Positions 25,632 through 34,544 of a stretch of 64,000 bases of DNA are shown in pieces; positions within the stretch are counted from its first letter, which is position 1; each line of letters begins with the position of its first letter. Origin of the DNA: DATFMP01 sp035266845 (GTDB lineage: Bacteria; SAR324; JACQKK01). Position numbers and translations under genes: made by a program. The stretch is from assembly GCA_035266845.1 (NCBI GenBank), contig DATFMP010000022.1, positions 1 to 64,000 on the forward strand, in the 5' to 3' direction. Under the pieces are notes generated by a model. The model ran no database searches. It was not told the origin of the DNA and saw only the letters and a list, made by a program, of their open reading frames with translations.

Positions 25632-27338
25632 TCAATCCTGCCGGATCGGGCGCCCGATGCGCCGCTCCACGATGCGCGTCACGGCCGAGGCATCGTCCTC
25701 GCCGTAGCCCGCCGCCAGGGCTTCCTCCAGCAGCCCACGCGCCGCGTCGTGGATGGGCGTGGGCACGCCCGTGCCCGCGAAGAAGGCCTTGGCGAGCTGG
25801 CTGTCCTTGTGCGCCAGCTTCAGCTTGAAGCGCGGCGAGAAGTCGCCCTTGATGATGGTGGGCACCTTGCGGTCGAAGTAGTTACCGAAGGCCATGCCCC
25901 CCCCGTTGCGCACCACCTCGTAGAAGGTCTGCAGGTTCACGCCGTTCTGTGCGCACAGCGCCAGGGCCTCGGCCACGGCGGCGTAGTTCACGGCACCCAG
26001 GGCGTTGTGCAGCAGCTTGACCTTGTTGGCCGTGGCGGCCGGGCCCACGTAGATGTACTTGCGGCCCGCCAGTTCCAGGTACGGCGTGATCCGATCCAGG
26101 TGCGCGCGCTGGCCGCCCAGCATGTAGAACACTTGCCCCGCCTCCGCCTGCGGCTTGGAGCCCAGCATGGGCCCCGTGAAGTGGTGGACGCCCTTGGCGC
26201 GCAGCTCGGCATCCAGCGCGTCCGTGAACTCCGGGCTGACCGTGGACAGGTCGCAGGTCACCGTGCCCGCGCGCAACACCGGCATCATGCCGGCCTCGCC
26301 CCGGAACACGGCATTCACCGCCGAGTCGTCGGGCAGGCAGGTCAGGATCACCTGGCAGCGCTCGGCCAGGGCGCGCGGGGATTCCGCCACTTCCACGTTG
26401 GCCTGCTTCGCCGCCTCGCGCATGGCCGCGGGGTTCGCATCGTAGACCAGCACGGACTTGCCCGACTTCGCCAGGTTCAGCGCCTGGGGCAGGCCCATCG
26501 TGCCCAGCCCAATGAAGCCCACCCGTTCCTCTGCGACCGGGGGCTTGCGGGCCGCCATGCGCCCCGTGATGCCGCGCATGGGCAGGGCTCGCTTGGCAGG
26601 CGCCCGCTTGGGCGCGGCGGCCCGGACGCTTGCCTTGGGCGCCGCCTTGGCCCCTGCTGTGCGCTTGGGTGCGGCTTTGGCCGTGGGGCGCTTGGCCGTC
26701 GTTGCCCGCTTGGGGGCCGCTTTCGTCACAGTGGCTCGCTTGGGTGCAGCTTTGGCGGCAGTGGCACGCTTGGCCGGGGGTTTTGCGGCACCGCGCTTGG
26801 CCGCCGTGGCACGCGCGACGGGCTTCGCGGCAGCCTTGGCAGGGGTGCCGCGCTTGGGCGCAGCCTTGGCGGCCTTAACAGCAGGGCCTTTGGGCGCCGC
26901 CTTGGTGGCTGTGGCCCGCTTCGGTGCCGCTTTGGCGGCAGAGACCCGCTTGGCCGCGGGTTTTGCAGCCCCGCGCTTGGCGGTCGTCGCACGCGCGGCG
27001 GGCTTCACGGCACCCTTGGCAGGGGTGCCGCGCTTGGGTGTCGTCTTGGCCGTGGCGCGCTTGGGTGCGGCCTTCGCGGCCGTCCGCTGGGTCGCCGCCT
27101 TGGCGGTGGCTCGTTTGGGCACCGCCTTGGCGATGGCGGGCTTGCGTGCTGGCGCAGCCTTGCTCGCTGCCGTCCGTTTCGCCGCCGGCTTGCGGGCAGG
27201 AGCGGCCTTGCTCGCCGTGCGCTTGGCTGCAGGCTTCGCCGCGGACTTGCGGGCCGCAGGTTTTCGGGCAGCCGGTTTGGCTGCGGCAGGCCGCGTCTTG
27301 CGGTCCGCATTGGTGCGGGCTTTCGAGTTGGTAGCCAC
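25632..27338 (-). CDS. Beta-hydroxyacid dehydrogenase with histone-H1-like N-terminal tail
   Basis: 568 residues in two parts. Residues 1-~270 are a Lys/Ala/Pro/Thr tail of degenerate AAPKRAT/TAKAAPKR repeats, like bacterial histone-H1-like proteins and eukaryotic H1 tails. Residues ~271-568 are a complete beta-HAD: VGFIGLGTMGLPQALNL (NADP site), CDLSTVSPE (substrate motif), GPMLGSKPQAEAG and the catalytic region NKVKLLHNALGAVNYAAVAEAL, where Lys and the Asn at +4 are kept. The GSK-PAE-like block is typical of the glyoxylate/succinic-semialdehyde reductase branch. It lies between cofG and cofE. The tail should bind DNA or RNA non-specifically (inference). Confidence 0.85.
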   Translation of the reverse strand: MATNSKARTNADRKTRPAAAKPAARKPAARKSAAKPAAKRTASKAAPARKPAAKRTAASKAAPARKPAIAKAVPKRATAKAATQRTAAKAAPKRATAKTTPKRGTPAKGAVKPAARATTAKRGAAKPAAKRVSAAKAAPKRATATKAAPKGPAVKAAKAAPKRGTPAKAAAKPVARATAAKRGAAKPPAKRATAAKAAPKRATVTKAAPKRATTAKRPTAKAAPKRTAGAKAAPKASVRAAAPKRAPAKRALPMRGITGRMAARKPPVAEERVGFIGLGTMGLPQALNLAKSGKSVLVYDANPAAMREAAKQANVEVAESPRALAERCQVILTCLPDDSAVNAVFRGEAGMMPVLRAGTVTCDLSTVSPEFTDALDAELRAKGVHHFTGPMLGSKPQAEAGQVFYMLGGQRAHLDRITPYLELAGRKYIYVGPAATANKVKLLHNALGAVNYAAVAEALALCAQNGVNLQTFYEVVRNGGGMAFGNYFDRKVPTIIKGDFSPRFKLKLAHKDSQLAKAFFAGTGVPTPIHDAARGLLEEALAAGYGEDDASAVTRIVERRIGRPIRQD

Positions 27339-27399
27339 GTCCGCTTCTCCTCAAGGTACGCAGGGTCCACTGTCCCGGCACCACCACGGGCACGCAGGA

Positions 27400-28176
27400 C
27401 TAGCGGAACAGGTCCATCTCCGGGGCGCGGATGAGCGCCTGGCCGCCCGCGCCCGCGCTGGCCTGACCCTGAGGCCAGGGCCAGCCACGGATCACGGCCG
27501 CGGGCACGCGCCCGGTTTTGCCGCAGACGAGGTCCGCAGCGCAGGCCAGCTCGTCCGCCACGGCGATAATGGTCGCGTGCAGGGTGCGCCCATCCACGTC
27601 CGGCGATTCGCGATAGTCCACCAGCGGCGCCAGCCCGGCCACGCCCAGGGCCACCTGGGTGAGACCCACACGCCAGGGCCGCCCGAAGGTATCCGCCACG
27701 ATCACGGCCACGTCCGCCCCCGTGCCCGCGCGCAGGGCCTCGCGCAGGGCACGCGCCGAACGGTCGGAGTCCTCCGGCAGCAGGATCGCCACCTCGCTGC
27801 CGTCGCCCGCGCCGGCGTTGGAGAGGTCCACACCAGCGTTGGCGCAGATAAAGCCATGGTGCGTCTCGGTGATCAGCACGCCCCGTTCCATGCGCACCAC
27901 GCGGCGGCTCTCCCGCAGCACCAGCTCGATCAGCCGCGGGTCCTTGCCCCAGCGCTGGGCCCAGGTGCGGGCGTGGGGCGAGGGCTCCACGCCGGCCAGG
28001 GCCACCCGCGAGCCTTCGGCTTTGGAAACAACCTTCTGCGCAATCACCAGCACGTCGCCATCGGCCAGGACGGGCCCCCGATCGCGCAGGACAGCCAGCA
28101 GGAGGCCTCCCAGGTCGTCCCCGGGGTGAATCTCCGGCAGGCCCTCCACGGGATGGACGGTCACGGGTGCGGTCAT
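27400..28176 (-). CDS. cofE: Coenzyme F420-0:gamma-glutamyl ligase CofE
   Basis: 258 residues. CofE adds the glutamate tail to F420-0 with GTP. It opens with PVEGLPEIHPGDDLGGLL; DGDVLVIAQKVVSKAEG, ITETHHGFICANAGVDLSNAG, LLPEDSDRSARALREAL and VIVADTFGRPWRVGLTQVALGVAGL are the family's conserved blocks, including the GTP- and metal-binding residues. Start ATG 28176. The same frame remains open far upstream, but that part is a shadow of truA. First gene of a leftward group cofE - beta-HAD - cofG - murD-like. Confidence 0.92.
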   Translation of the reverse strand: MTAPVTVHPVEGLPEIHPGDDLGGLLLAVLRDRGPVLADGDVLVIAQKVVSKAEGSRVALAGVEPSPHARTWAQRWGKDPRLIELVLRESRRVVRMERGVLITETHHGFICANAGVDLSNAGAGDGSEVAILLPEDSDRSARALREALRAGTGADVAVIVADTFGRPWRVGLTQVALGVAGLAPLVDYRESPDVDGRTLHATIIAVADELACAADLVCGKTGRVPAAVIRGWPWPQGQASAGAGGQALIRAPEMDLFR

Positions 28177-28260
28177 GAAGCTCCGGCTCTCGGCGGGGCG
28201 CGCTCCCGCCATCCTAAGCATCGCGGGCCGGCCCCGCAACGGGACCCTTGCCCGGCTCGG

Positions 28261-28289
28261 TTGCCTGCCTCCCGGTGCGCCAGTATACT
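28261..28289 (+). promoter_or_regulatory. Sigma-70-type promoter for trxA
   Basis: TTGCCT (28261-28266), a 17-base spacer, and TATACT (28284-28289) on the plus strand, about 110 bases before trxA. This is a good match to the primary-sigma consensus in an otherwise very GC-rich intergenic region. Confidence 0.6.
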
Positions 28290-28398
28290 GCTCTTTCGGA
28301 ACCCTGCGCTGCGGCGCGTGGGGGCCGGCGCCCGGGATGGCGCCGCCTCGCGGCGTCCGCGGCTCCGTCAGTTGCATTCCTAATGGGGTGAACGACTT

Positions 28399-28719
28399 AT
28401 GGCAAGCGAAACGGTGGTCAACCTGACCGACGACACGTTCGATTCCGGCATCAAGTCCGGCCTGACCCTGGTGGATTTCTGGGCGGAGTGGTGCGCGCCC
28501 TGCAAGGCGCTCTCGCCCGCCATCGAGCAGCTCGCGGACGAATTCGGCGAGAAGCTGCGCGTGGCCAAGGTGGATATCGACTCCAACCCGGGCATCCCTG
28601 GCCGCTTCGGCATCCGCGGCATTCCCACCGTGATCCTGTTCAAGGACGGCACCCAGGTGGACATGTTCGTGGGCAACAGCCCGCAGAAAATCCGCGAGAT
28701 GGTCGAGCGCGCCGTCTAG
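28399..28719 (+). CDS. trxA: Thioredoxin
   Basis: 106 residues with the active site WCAPCK (Cys32/Cys35); the canonical form is WCGPCK, so Gly is replaced by Ala. VDFWAEWCAPCK, the cis-Pro segment GIPTVILFKDG, and the FGIRGIPT block are standard thioredoxin. It reduces protein disulfides in the cytoplasm. Monocistronic-looking, with a promoter at 28261-28289 and divergent from cofE. Confidence 0.92.
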   Translation: MASETVVNLTDDTFDSGIKSGLTLVDFWAEWCAPCKALSPAIEQLADEFGEKLRVAKVDIDSNPGIPGRFGIRGIPTVILFKDGTQVDMFVGNSPQKIREMVERAV

Positions 28720-28878
28720 GCCCCTGCCGGGTGGGGCGGCGCTGCCCGCCTCTCGCGGCATCCGCCGGGCTGGCGTCGACCGGCCCCGGCGCAGGCCTCC
28801 TTCTCGCCCCCAGGGCGCGCCCGGTCTTGCACGCGGAGGGCCGGTCCGCCTGTGTACGGCCCGCGACCCGCACCCACC

Positions 28879-29742
28879 ATGCACTCCCCTGACCCCAGCG
28901 ATAGCGCCCCCGACGCACACGCGGACCAACCGACGTCGCACGAGCCGGCCACACCGCTTCAGAACTACGCCCTGCTGCTGGCGTACAATGGCAGCGGCTA
29001 CCAGGGCTGGCAGATCCAGCCCCACGGGCCCAGCGTGCAGGGGGCGCTGGAGGACGCGCTGCACACGATCACCCGGCGCACAGTGAAGGTCTATGGCTCC
29101 GGCCGCACGGACGCCGGGGTGCACGCGCTGAACCAGGTGGCCAACGTCCGCCTGCCGCCGGGGCAGGACTTGCACAAGCTGCGCGCGAGCCTCAACGGAT
29201 TGCTGGGGCCGAGCGTCTCCGTCAAGGCCGTGGTGCCGGTGGCCGAGCGCTTCCACGCGCGGCACAGCGCCCGCGGCAAACACTATCGCTACCAGCTCTT
29301 CAACCGGCCTTTTCCGCCCGTATTCGGGCGCCACCGCGCCTGGTGGATCAAGCTGCCGCTGGACGTGCCGGCCATGCGGGCGGCTGCGGCGCACCTGATC
29401 GGGGAGCACGACTTTTCGGCATTCCGCGCCAAGCAGTGCGCGGCACGGCATCCCGTGCGCACCCTGCATCGACTGGAACTGCTGGAGCGCGACTGGCCGG
29501 GCTGCACGCTCTCCATCGAGCTGGAGGCCAACGGCTTCCTGCAGCACATGGCCCGAATCGTGACGGGCACACTGGTGGAAGTGGGGCTAGGCAAGCTGCC
29601 CCCGGAGGCCGTGGAGCGCATCCTGGCCGGCCGGCAACGGGAGCAGGCCCCTGCCACCGCCCCTCCCGGCGGGCTGCACCTGCTGCGCGTGTACTACGAC
29701 CTGGCGGAATTCCCGGAGCTGCGCGCCTTCACGGAAGCCTGA
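28879..29742 (+). CDS. truA: tRNA pseudouridine(38-40) synthase TruA
   Basis: 287 residues. It isomerises uridines 38-40 in the anticodon arm. YNGSGYQGWQIQP opens the fold; SGRTDAGVHA has the catalytic Asp (D78). GKHYRYQLFNR, EHDFSAFRAKQC and ANGFLQHMARIVTGTLVEVGLGKL are conserved. An acidic, Pro-rich N-terminal stretch of ~30 residues precedes the domain; a GTG at 28852 is an alternative start. Confidence 0.92.
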   Translation: MHSPDPSDSAPDAHADQPTSHEPATPLQNYALLLAYNGSGYQGWQIQPHGPSVQGALEDALHTITRRTVKVYGSGRTDAGVHALNQVANVRLPPGQDLHKLRASLNGLLGPSVSVKAVVPVAERFHARHSARGKHYRYQLFNRPFPPVFGRHRAWWIKLPLDVPAMRAAAAHLIGEHDFSAFRAKQCAARHPVRTLHRLELLERDWPGCTLSIELEANGFLQHMARIVTGTLVEVGLGKLPPEAVERILAGRQREQAPATAPPGGLHLLRVYYDLAEFPELRAFTEA

Positions 29743-29896
29743 GACGCACGGCCTCGGCCCGCCTGCGGCTGCCTCCGACCGCCCCTGGGCCGACGGTTTA
29801 CGTCGCCACCCGAGACGACTATGCTGGCCGTGGGGCGCATCCGCGCGGCTGCGGGCCCGGAGGTCCCGCGCCGGCGGCGCAAGGAGAGAGCATTCC

Positions 29897-30781
29897 ATGG
29901 GCGATCGATTGATCCGCGGACACTTCCCGCAGCACGGGATCCGCTTTGCGGTGTGCCAGGCAGCGGAGACCTGCACAGAGGCTGTGCAGCGGCATCAGGC
30001 GGACTGGCTGGCCGCCTGGCTGCTCAGCGAGGCGCTCACCTGCGCCAGCCTGCTCAGCGTGATGCTCAAGGCGACGGAGAAGTACACGCTGCGCTGGATG
30101 TACCCGGGGCCCGTGGGCACCATCCTCGCCGATACGGACGAGCATGGGGAGGTGCGGGGCTTCCCGCAGCGCCTGCGGCTGCTGGAGGAGGTAACCACGC
30201 TGGCCGAGGCGATGGGCGGCGAGGGCCGCATCACGGCCACCACCAGCCTGCCCAACCGCGTGCTGCACACCGGCATCACACCGGGCGTGTTCCGCGACGT
30301 TCCGCGGGATATGGCGCACCTGCTGTCGCTGTCCTTCCAGGTGGAAAGCGCCATGTGCGTGGGGCTGATCATGCCGCCCGCCGAGCCGGTGACCGTGCAG
30401 TCCGCCCTGGGCGTGCTGCTGCAGCCCCTGCCGGGAGCCGACCTCGAGCGCTTCGAGGCGGTGCGCGCGGCCGTGGAGCAGCCGGACTTCCGCGCGTGGC
30501 TGGAGGAGGCGCCGCGGGCTCCGGAGACCGTGCTGGAGCGCGTCGGCCCGGCCGGCGATACCCCCCAGGTGCTGCAGGAGAGCACACCGCGCTTCCGCTG
30601 CCACTGCTCACGGGAGAAGGTGGCGTCCGTGCTGCGCATGTTCGATCCCGCGGAACTGCAGGATATGCTGGAGAGCGAGGGCCAGGCGGACGTAAATTGC
30701 CACTTCTGCGCCGCCACCTACCACTTCAGCCGCTCGGACCTGGAGACGATGCTCGGGCAGAGCCAGATCGGCCACGCCTGA
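29897..30781 (+). CDS. hslO: Redox-regulated chaperone Hsp33 (HslO)
   Basis: 294 residues. It is a holdase activated by oxidative unfolding. The C-terminal zinc-binding redox switch has C235-x-C237 (RCHC) and C268-x-x-C271 (CHFC), and all four cysteines are present. The N-terminal chaperone region shows GPVGTILADTDEHGEVRGFPQ-type sequence and AMGGEGRITATTSL. ATG 29897 follows AAGGAGAG. Expected to work with DnaK during oxidative stress. Confidence 0.93.
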   Translation: MGDRLIRGHFPQHGIRFAVCQAAETCTEAVQRHQADWLAAWLLSEALTCASLLSVMLKATEKYTLRWMYPGPVGTILADTDEHGEVRGFPQRLRLLEEVTTLAEAMGGEGRITATTSLPNRVLHTGITPGVFRDVPRDMAHLLSLSFQVESAMCVGLIMPPAEPVTVQSALGVLLQPLPGADLERFEAVRAAVEQPDFRAWLEEAPRAPETVLERVGPAGDTPQVLQESTPRFRCHCSREKVASVLRMFDPAELQDMLESEGQADVNCHFCAATYHFSRSDLETMLGQSQIGHA

Positions 30782-30798
30782 GCCGCGGCCGCCGGGGG

Positions 30799-33171
30799 AT
30801 GAGCCGACCGACCCGCTGGGCGCCCATCGCCCTCGCCTGGCTGCTGGTGCTGCTGGCAGCCGCCCTGACGGGGCAGGCCTTGTGGGCGGCGCAGTTGCAG
30901 ATCGAGGCCCCGCGCTTCACCTTCGACCAAGCCACGCACACCTATACCTACGAGGACGGCCGCCTGACCCTGGGCGACCTTTCGCTCTTCGCCAGCCACA
31001 TGGTCCTGAACACGGCCACCGGGGCCGTGCACGCCACGGGCTTCATCCGCGTGCAGACGCCGCAACTCTCCGGCATAGCCGAGGCGCTGGACCTGGACGC
31101 CAACACGCGCGTGGGCACGCTGCACGGCGCCAGCCTGCACCTCACGCAGGGCGGGCTGTACCTGCGGGCGGAATCGGTGGTGGTACAGCCGGATGGCGGG
31201 CTGGTGCTGCAAAGCTGCACGCTCACATCGTGCCCACCCGGGGTGCCGGGCGCCTGGCACATCGCCGCCAGCTCCGTACACCTGCGCTCCGAGGGGCTCG
31301 GCGTGGCCTGGAACCCACGCCTGTCGCTGGGCCCGGTGCCCATCCTGTGGCTGCCGGGCATCGCCTGGCCCACGGTCAATGAGCGGCGCAGCGGGCTGCT
31401 GATCCCCCAGTTGTCCAACGATTCCTCCAGCCTCAAGCGCTTCAACCTGGGCTGGCGCCTAAGCCTGCCGGTGTTTCTCAACCTGGGCTACGACCACGAC
31501 CTGACCCTCACGCCGGAGGTCATCCAGAACCGGGGCACGGCGCTGGGCCTGGAGTACAACTACGCCTTCTGGCCGGATGAGCGGGGGCGCCTCACCCTGT
31601 GGGGCCTGAAGGAGCGCGACCCCCGCGATGCGGCGCAGGAGAACGTGCCCAGCGGCATCACGGCCTTGTCCAGCCAGCTCACGCGCTACCGGGCGGACTG
31701 GCTGCACAACCAGGGGCTGGGGGACGCCACACGGCTGGTGCTGGGCTACCACGACTCCAGCGACGGGCAGGTGCGGCGGGAGTACGACGCCGTGACGGAG
31801 TACCGCCCCTACCGGACTTATCAGGCCAGCCTGACCACCCAGTGGCCCTGGGCCGATGCGGCGCTGACCTTCGAGCAGAACGCGGACTTCACCGACGAAT
31901 CGGTCTTCGCGAGAGGCGCCGCCGCCACGGACCTCCGGCAGCGGCCGCAGCTTCTGCCGCGACTGACAACGCACCTGGGCGGGCGACCCCTGGGCGGCTT
32001 GCCTCTCGCGCTGGGCCTGAACCTGGGAGCCACGCGCTTCGAAGCGCCGGACGCGGTGAGCGGCCGGCTGTACGAGGCCAGTCCCACGCTGGCGCTGCCG
32101 CTGGCGCTGGGCGGGGCCTTCGAGTTGCGGTCCAGTTTCACGCGCCACCTCGTCTCGTACGCCGGGCTCACCCAGGGCAGCGGCAGCGGGGGCGCCACCC
32201 CGCTCGATGCGCAGTCCTTCGGCCAGACGGAGGGCCGCGTGGAGCTGCGCACGGCACTAGCGCGGGTCTACACGCCGGAGAGCGGGGCCTACGCGGCACT
32301 CAAGCACCGCATCGTGCCGCGCCTGATCTTCACGGACGTGCAGGACGTACCGCAGCCCTTCGCGGATCAGGTGTTGCGCGGCCGGGTGGCCGAGCGGCTG
32401 GTGACCCTGCGGCTGGACAACGACCTGCTGGGCCGCGGCCCCGATCCGGCCCTGCCCGCCGACGCGCCGCCGGGGACCCCGGCACCCCTCGCGCCGGTGA
32501 CCGACCTGCTGCACGTGAACCTGATCCAGCGCTACAACCTGCTGCTGCGGCCGGACGCCCCCACGCTGCAGGGCCCGGCGCTCTCGCTGCGCCAGGAGAC
32601 CGAGCCGGGGCAGCCGCTGCTGCCGCTGTTGCTGGAGGTTACGGCCCAGGGTTCGCAGTTCAGCGCCAACGCGTTGGTGAACTACCACCACCAGTTGCAC
32701 CGCACCACCCAGATGGCGCTGGGCCTGCAGGGCATCACGGCGCCCGGCACCACGCTGGGCGTGGGCTACAGCTCCAACGAGTTCGCCTTCGTCACGCCGG
32801 ACAACAAGGAGGTGGCCGCCGGCAACGCCTTCACCTTCAACGGGGCCATGGCCTGGACGGACAATTGGGGCATGGGCTTCTCGGGCCGCATCAACCTGGT
32901 GGACGGCACCCCGCCGCTGAACCGCCGCCTGGACCAGGGCGAGTTGTTTGTCGAATACCACCCGGTCTGCTACCGCGTGAGGGCGAGCTATACCGAGCAG
33001 GTAGCGACAACCCTGGAGGCCGGAGTGGCCACGTACTACCTGGACCGCCGCTTCAAGCTGTCATTCGACCTCACAGGATTGGTGGGCGGCGCCGCACCGC
33101 CGCCAAGCACCTCCACACCCTCCACCACGGCCGATGCCGATGCCTCCCCGCAGGCGCACTGCCGCAGCTAG
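30799..33171 (+). CDS. lptD: LPS-assembly protein LptD
   Basis: 790 residues. LptD inserts lipopolysaccharide into the outer leaflet of the outer membrane with LptE. A signal segment (ALAWLLVLLAAALTGQALWAA) is followed by an LptA-like jellyroll (YTYEDGRLTLGDLSLFASHM, VHATGFIRVQTPQLSG) and the SCTLTSCPPGVPGAWHIAASSV block with its Cys pair. GPVPILWLPGIAWPTVNERRSGLLIPQL opens the 26-strand barrel, which continues to the C-terminus. It lies 17 bases after hslO. The barrel has a Pro-rich insertion (ADAPPGTPAPLAP). Its end overlaps the next gene by 38 bases. Confidence 0.9.
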   Translation: MSRPTRWAPIALAWLLVLLAAALTGQALWAAQLQIEAPRFTFDQATHTYTYEDGRLTLGDLSLFASHMVLNTATGAVHATGFIRVQTPQLSGIAEALDLDANTRVGTLHGASLHLTQGGLYLRAESVVVQPDGGLVLQSCTLTSCPPGVPGAWHIAASSVHLRSEGLGVAWNPRLSLGPVPILWLPGIAWPTVNERRSGLLIPQLSNDSSSLKRFNLGWRLSLPVFLNLGYDHDLTLTPEVIQNRGTALGLEYNYAFWPDERGRLTLWGLKERDPRDAAQENVPSGITALSSQLTRYRADWLHNQGLGDATRLVLGYHDSSDGQVRREYDAVTEYRPYRTYQASLTTQWPWADAALTFEQNADFTDESVFARGAAATDLRQRPQLLPRLTTHLGGRPLGGLPLALGLNLGATRFEAPDAVSGRLYEASPTLALPLALGGAFELRSSFTRHLVSYAGLTQGSGSGGATPLDAQSFGQTEGRVELRTALARVYTPESGAYAALKHRIVPRLIFTDVQDVPQPFADQVLRGRVAERLVTLRLDNDLLGRGPDPALPADAPPGTPAPLAPVTDLLHVNLIQRYNLLLRPDAPTLQGPALSLRQETEPGQPLLPLLLEVTAQGSQFSANALVNYHHQLHRTTQMALGLQGITAPGTTLGVGYSSNEFAFVTPDNKEVAAGNAFTFNGAMAWTDNWGMGFSGRINLVDGTPPLNRRLDQGELFVEYHPVCYRVRASYTEQVATTLEAGVATYYLDRRFKLSFDLTGLVGGAAPPPSTSTPSTTADADASPQAHCRS

Positions 33172-33877
33172 CGCACTGGGCGTGCTGCTGGCCGCACTGG
33201 TGATGGCGGCCGGTGCGCGACCCGTCCGGGCGCAGTCCACCGCGCAGCCGGGCGTTGAGCAGCCAGCGGTGCCGGCGGCCGCACCGGTGGCCCCGGCGCC
33301 CGTGCCCCTACCCGCTGATCTGGGCCCGGAGGTGCCCGTGCCCACGCCCACGCCACTGCTGCCGGGGCAGCCCGACCCGCGGCGCGGGCTGCAGTTCGGA
33401 CTCGGCCTGCCGGTGGTGGATCTGCACTCGGAGAAGCTGGGCGTGCACCTGCGGGGCGGCAAGCCCTCGCAGACGGGCGTGATGCTGCAGGTGGACGCGG
33501 TGCGCGATCCGTTCCGGCTGGGCTACGTGCGGCAGCTCTACCGCACGGACCTGCCCGCAGGCACCACGCTGGACGGGCAGGCCGTGGACGCGCTCAGCGT
33601 GGACAGCGACCAGCTCTGGGCCTTCCACGGCTTCCGCCTCTGGCACAGCCTGTACCTGGCCTATGGGCTGGGCTGGCAGCGGCGGCAGATCCGCCTGCTG
33701 GAGGCGGGCGTGGCGGTGCGCGGCCTCAGCGAATCGGGCTTTGTGGGCGGCTTGCAGGCGGACTGGGCCGTGGCGCTGCCCTTCTCGCTGCAACTGCGGC
33801 TGTTCGGGGATCTGCGGCCGGGGTTGGTGGAGTTGCGGGTGGCCACGCTGCAACTCGCCTTCATCGCGGCATTCTGA
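33134..33877 (+). CDS. Putative outer-membrane beta-barrel protein
   Basis: 247 residues. A signal peptide ends near PVRAQS and a ~40-residue Pro/Ala linker follows. The rest has alternating hydrophobic strands, aromatic girdle residues and Gly turns (LWHSLYLAYGLGWQRRQIRLL, ADWAVALPFSLQLRLFGDL) and ends in Phe (LAFIAAF), as in BAM substrates. The start overlaps the 3' end of lptD in another frame, so it is co-translated. Family unknown; an LPS-related role is only suggested by position. Confidence 0.6.
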   Translation: MPMPPRRRTAAASALGVLLAALVMAAGARPVRAQSTAQPGVEQPAVPAAAPVAPAPVPLPADLGPEVPVPTPTPLLPGQPDPRRGLQFGLGLPVVDLHSEKLGVHLRGGKPSQTGVMLQVDAVRDPFRLGYVRQLYRTDLPAGTTLDGQAVDALSVDSDQLWAFHGFRLWHSLYLAYGLGWQRRQIRLLEAGVAVRGLSESGFVGGLQADWAVALPFSLQLRLFGDLRPGLVELRVATLQLAFIAAF

Positions 33878-33888
33878 GCGGCAGGGAG

Positions 33889-34329
33889 TCAGCCGCCGTT
33901 GGAGCGTGGGCTGTCTTCCCGCGTCAACTCCAGGTCGTCCATCTGCTTCATCATGACGAGGAATTGCATGCCCACCGTCTCGTCCGCGAAGCGGCAGTGC
34001 ACCTCGTACTTGGTCTCGAGCAGGTCCTCGTCGGCCAGCACCAGCGGGCATTCCACCACGGTGGCCTCCACAGAGAAGGCCTTGCCCAGCGTAATGCTGA
34101 CCGTCTCGCCGATCTTGAAGGGAAAGTCCGAGTGTACCGAGATGCCCGAGACGGAGACGTCCACCACCTCGAAGCGCGGCTCCACTTTGATGAACACGTA
34201 CTGGGATTTCAGGCGGAAACGCGGCCGGTCGCGGCGCTCCTCCCCCTGGGGCAGAGGCTGCACCTCGCCACGCGTCGTGCCCTCGCGGAGCAACGCCTCG
34301 TAGTCCTGCTTCCATTGCCAGCCGGCCAT
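33889..34329 (-). CDS. PilZ-domain protein
   Basis: 146 residues from ATG 34329, preceded by GGAGAGG. ERRDRPRFRLKSQ contains the RxxxR of PilZ c-di-GMP sites, and VVDVSVSGISVHSD is the D/NxSxxG element. A beta-barrel follows, then an acidic tail (MKQMDDLELTRED). It would bind cyclic di-GMP and pass the signal to a partner. It stands alone and converges with the barrel gene (11 bases apart). The frame is open upstream, but that part is low-quality. Confidence 0.85.
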   Translation of the reverse strand: MAGWQWKQDYEALLREGTTRGEVQPLPQGEERRDRPRFRLKSQYVFIKVEPRFEVVDVSVSGISVHSDFPFKIGETVSITLGKAFSVEATVVECPLVLADEDLLETKYEVHCRFADETVGMQFLVMMKQMDDLELTREDSPRSNGG

Positions 34330-34544
34330 GGCCCCCTCTCCGTAGGCGCGGTTGAACTGAACCGGGCGGAGGCCAGTGCGGACGCTCAGGCCTTTCCCGC
34401 GCCGGGCGGATGGTGCAAGCTGACGGACGCTTGACGAATACCCTGTCGCGCTTTGACAGATTATGCAATCGGGGGCCCACTCCGGCGCCAACTGCCGCGC
34501 CCCGAGGACCCCGCTCCGACCGCAACCCGCACCCTGCCCCACGC

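Noticed and set aside
26589..27338. Lys/Ala repeat tail as a frame artefact
   Set aside because: The opposite-strand and other frames are Gly/Arg/Cys junk, while this frame is continuous with the enzyme and has an in-frame ATG.
27400..29547. 715-residue fusion of cofE to an upstream open frame
   Set aside because: The upstream frame is antisense to truA and trxA, both clear genes; CofE alone is full length.
34443..34459. CTGTC-N7-GACAG inverted repeat upstream of the M1 peptidase
   Set aside because: Only five-base arms, likely by chance; no second copy nearby.
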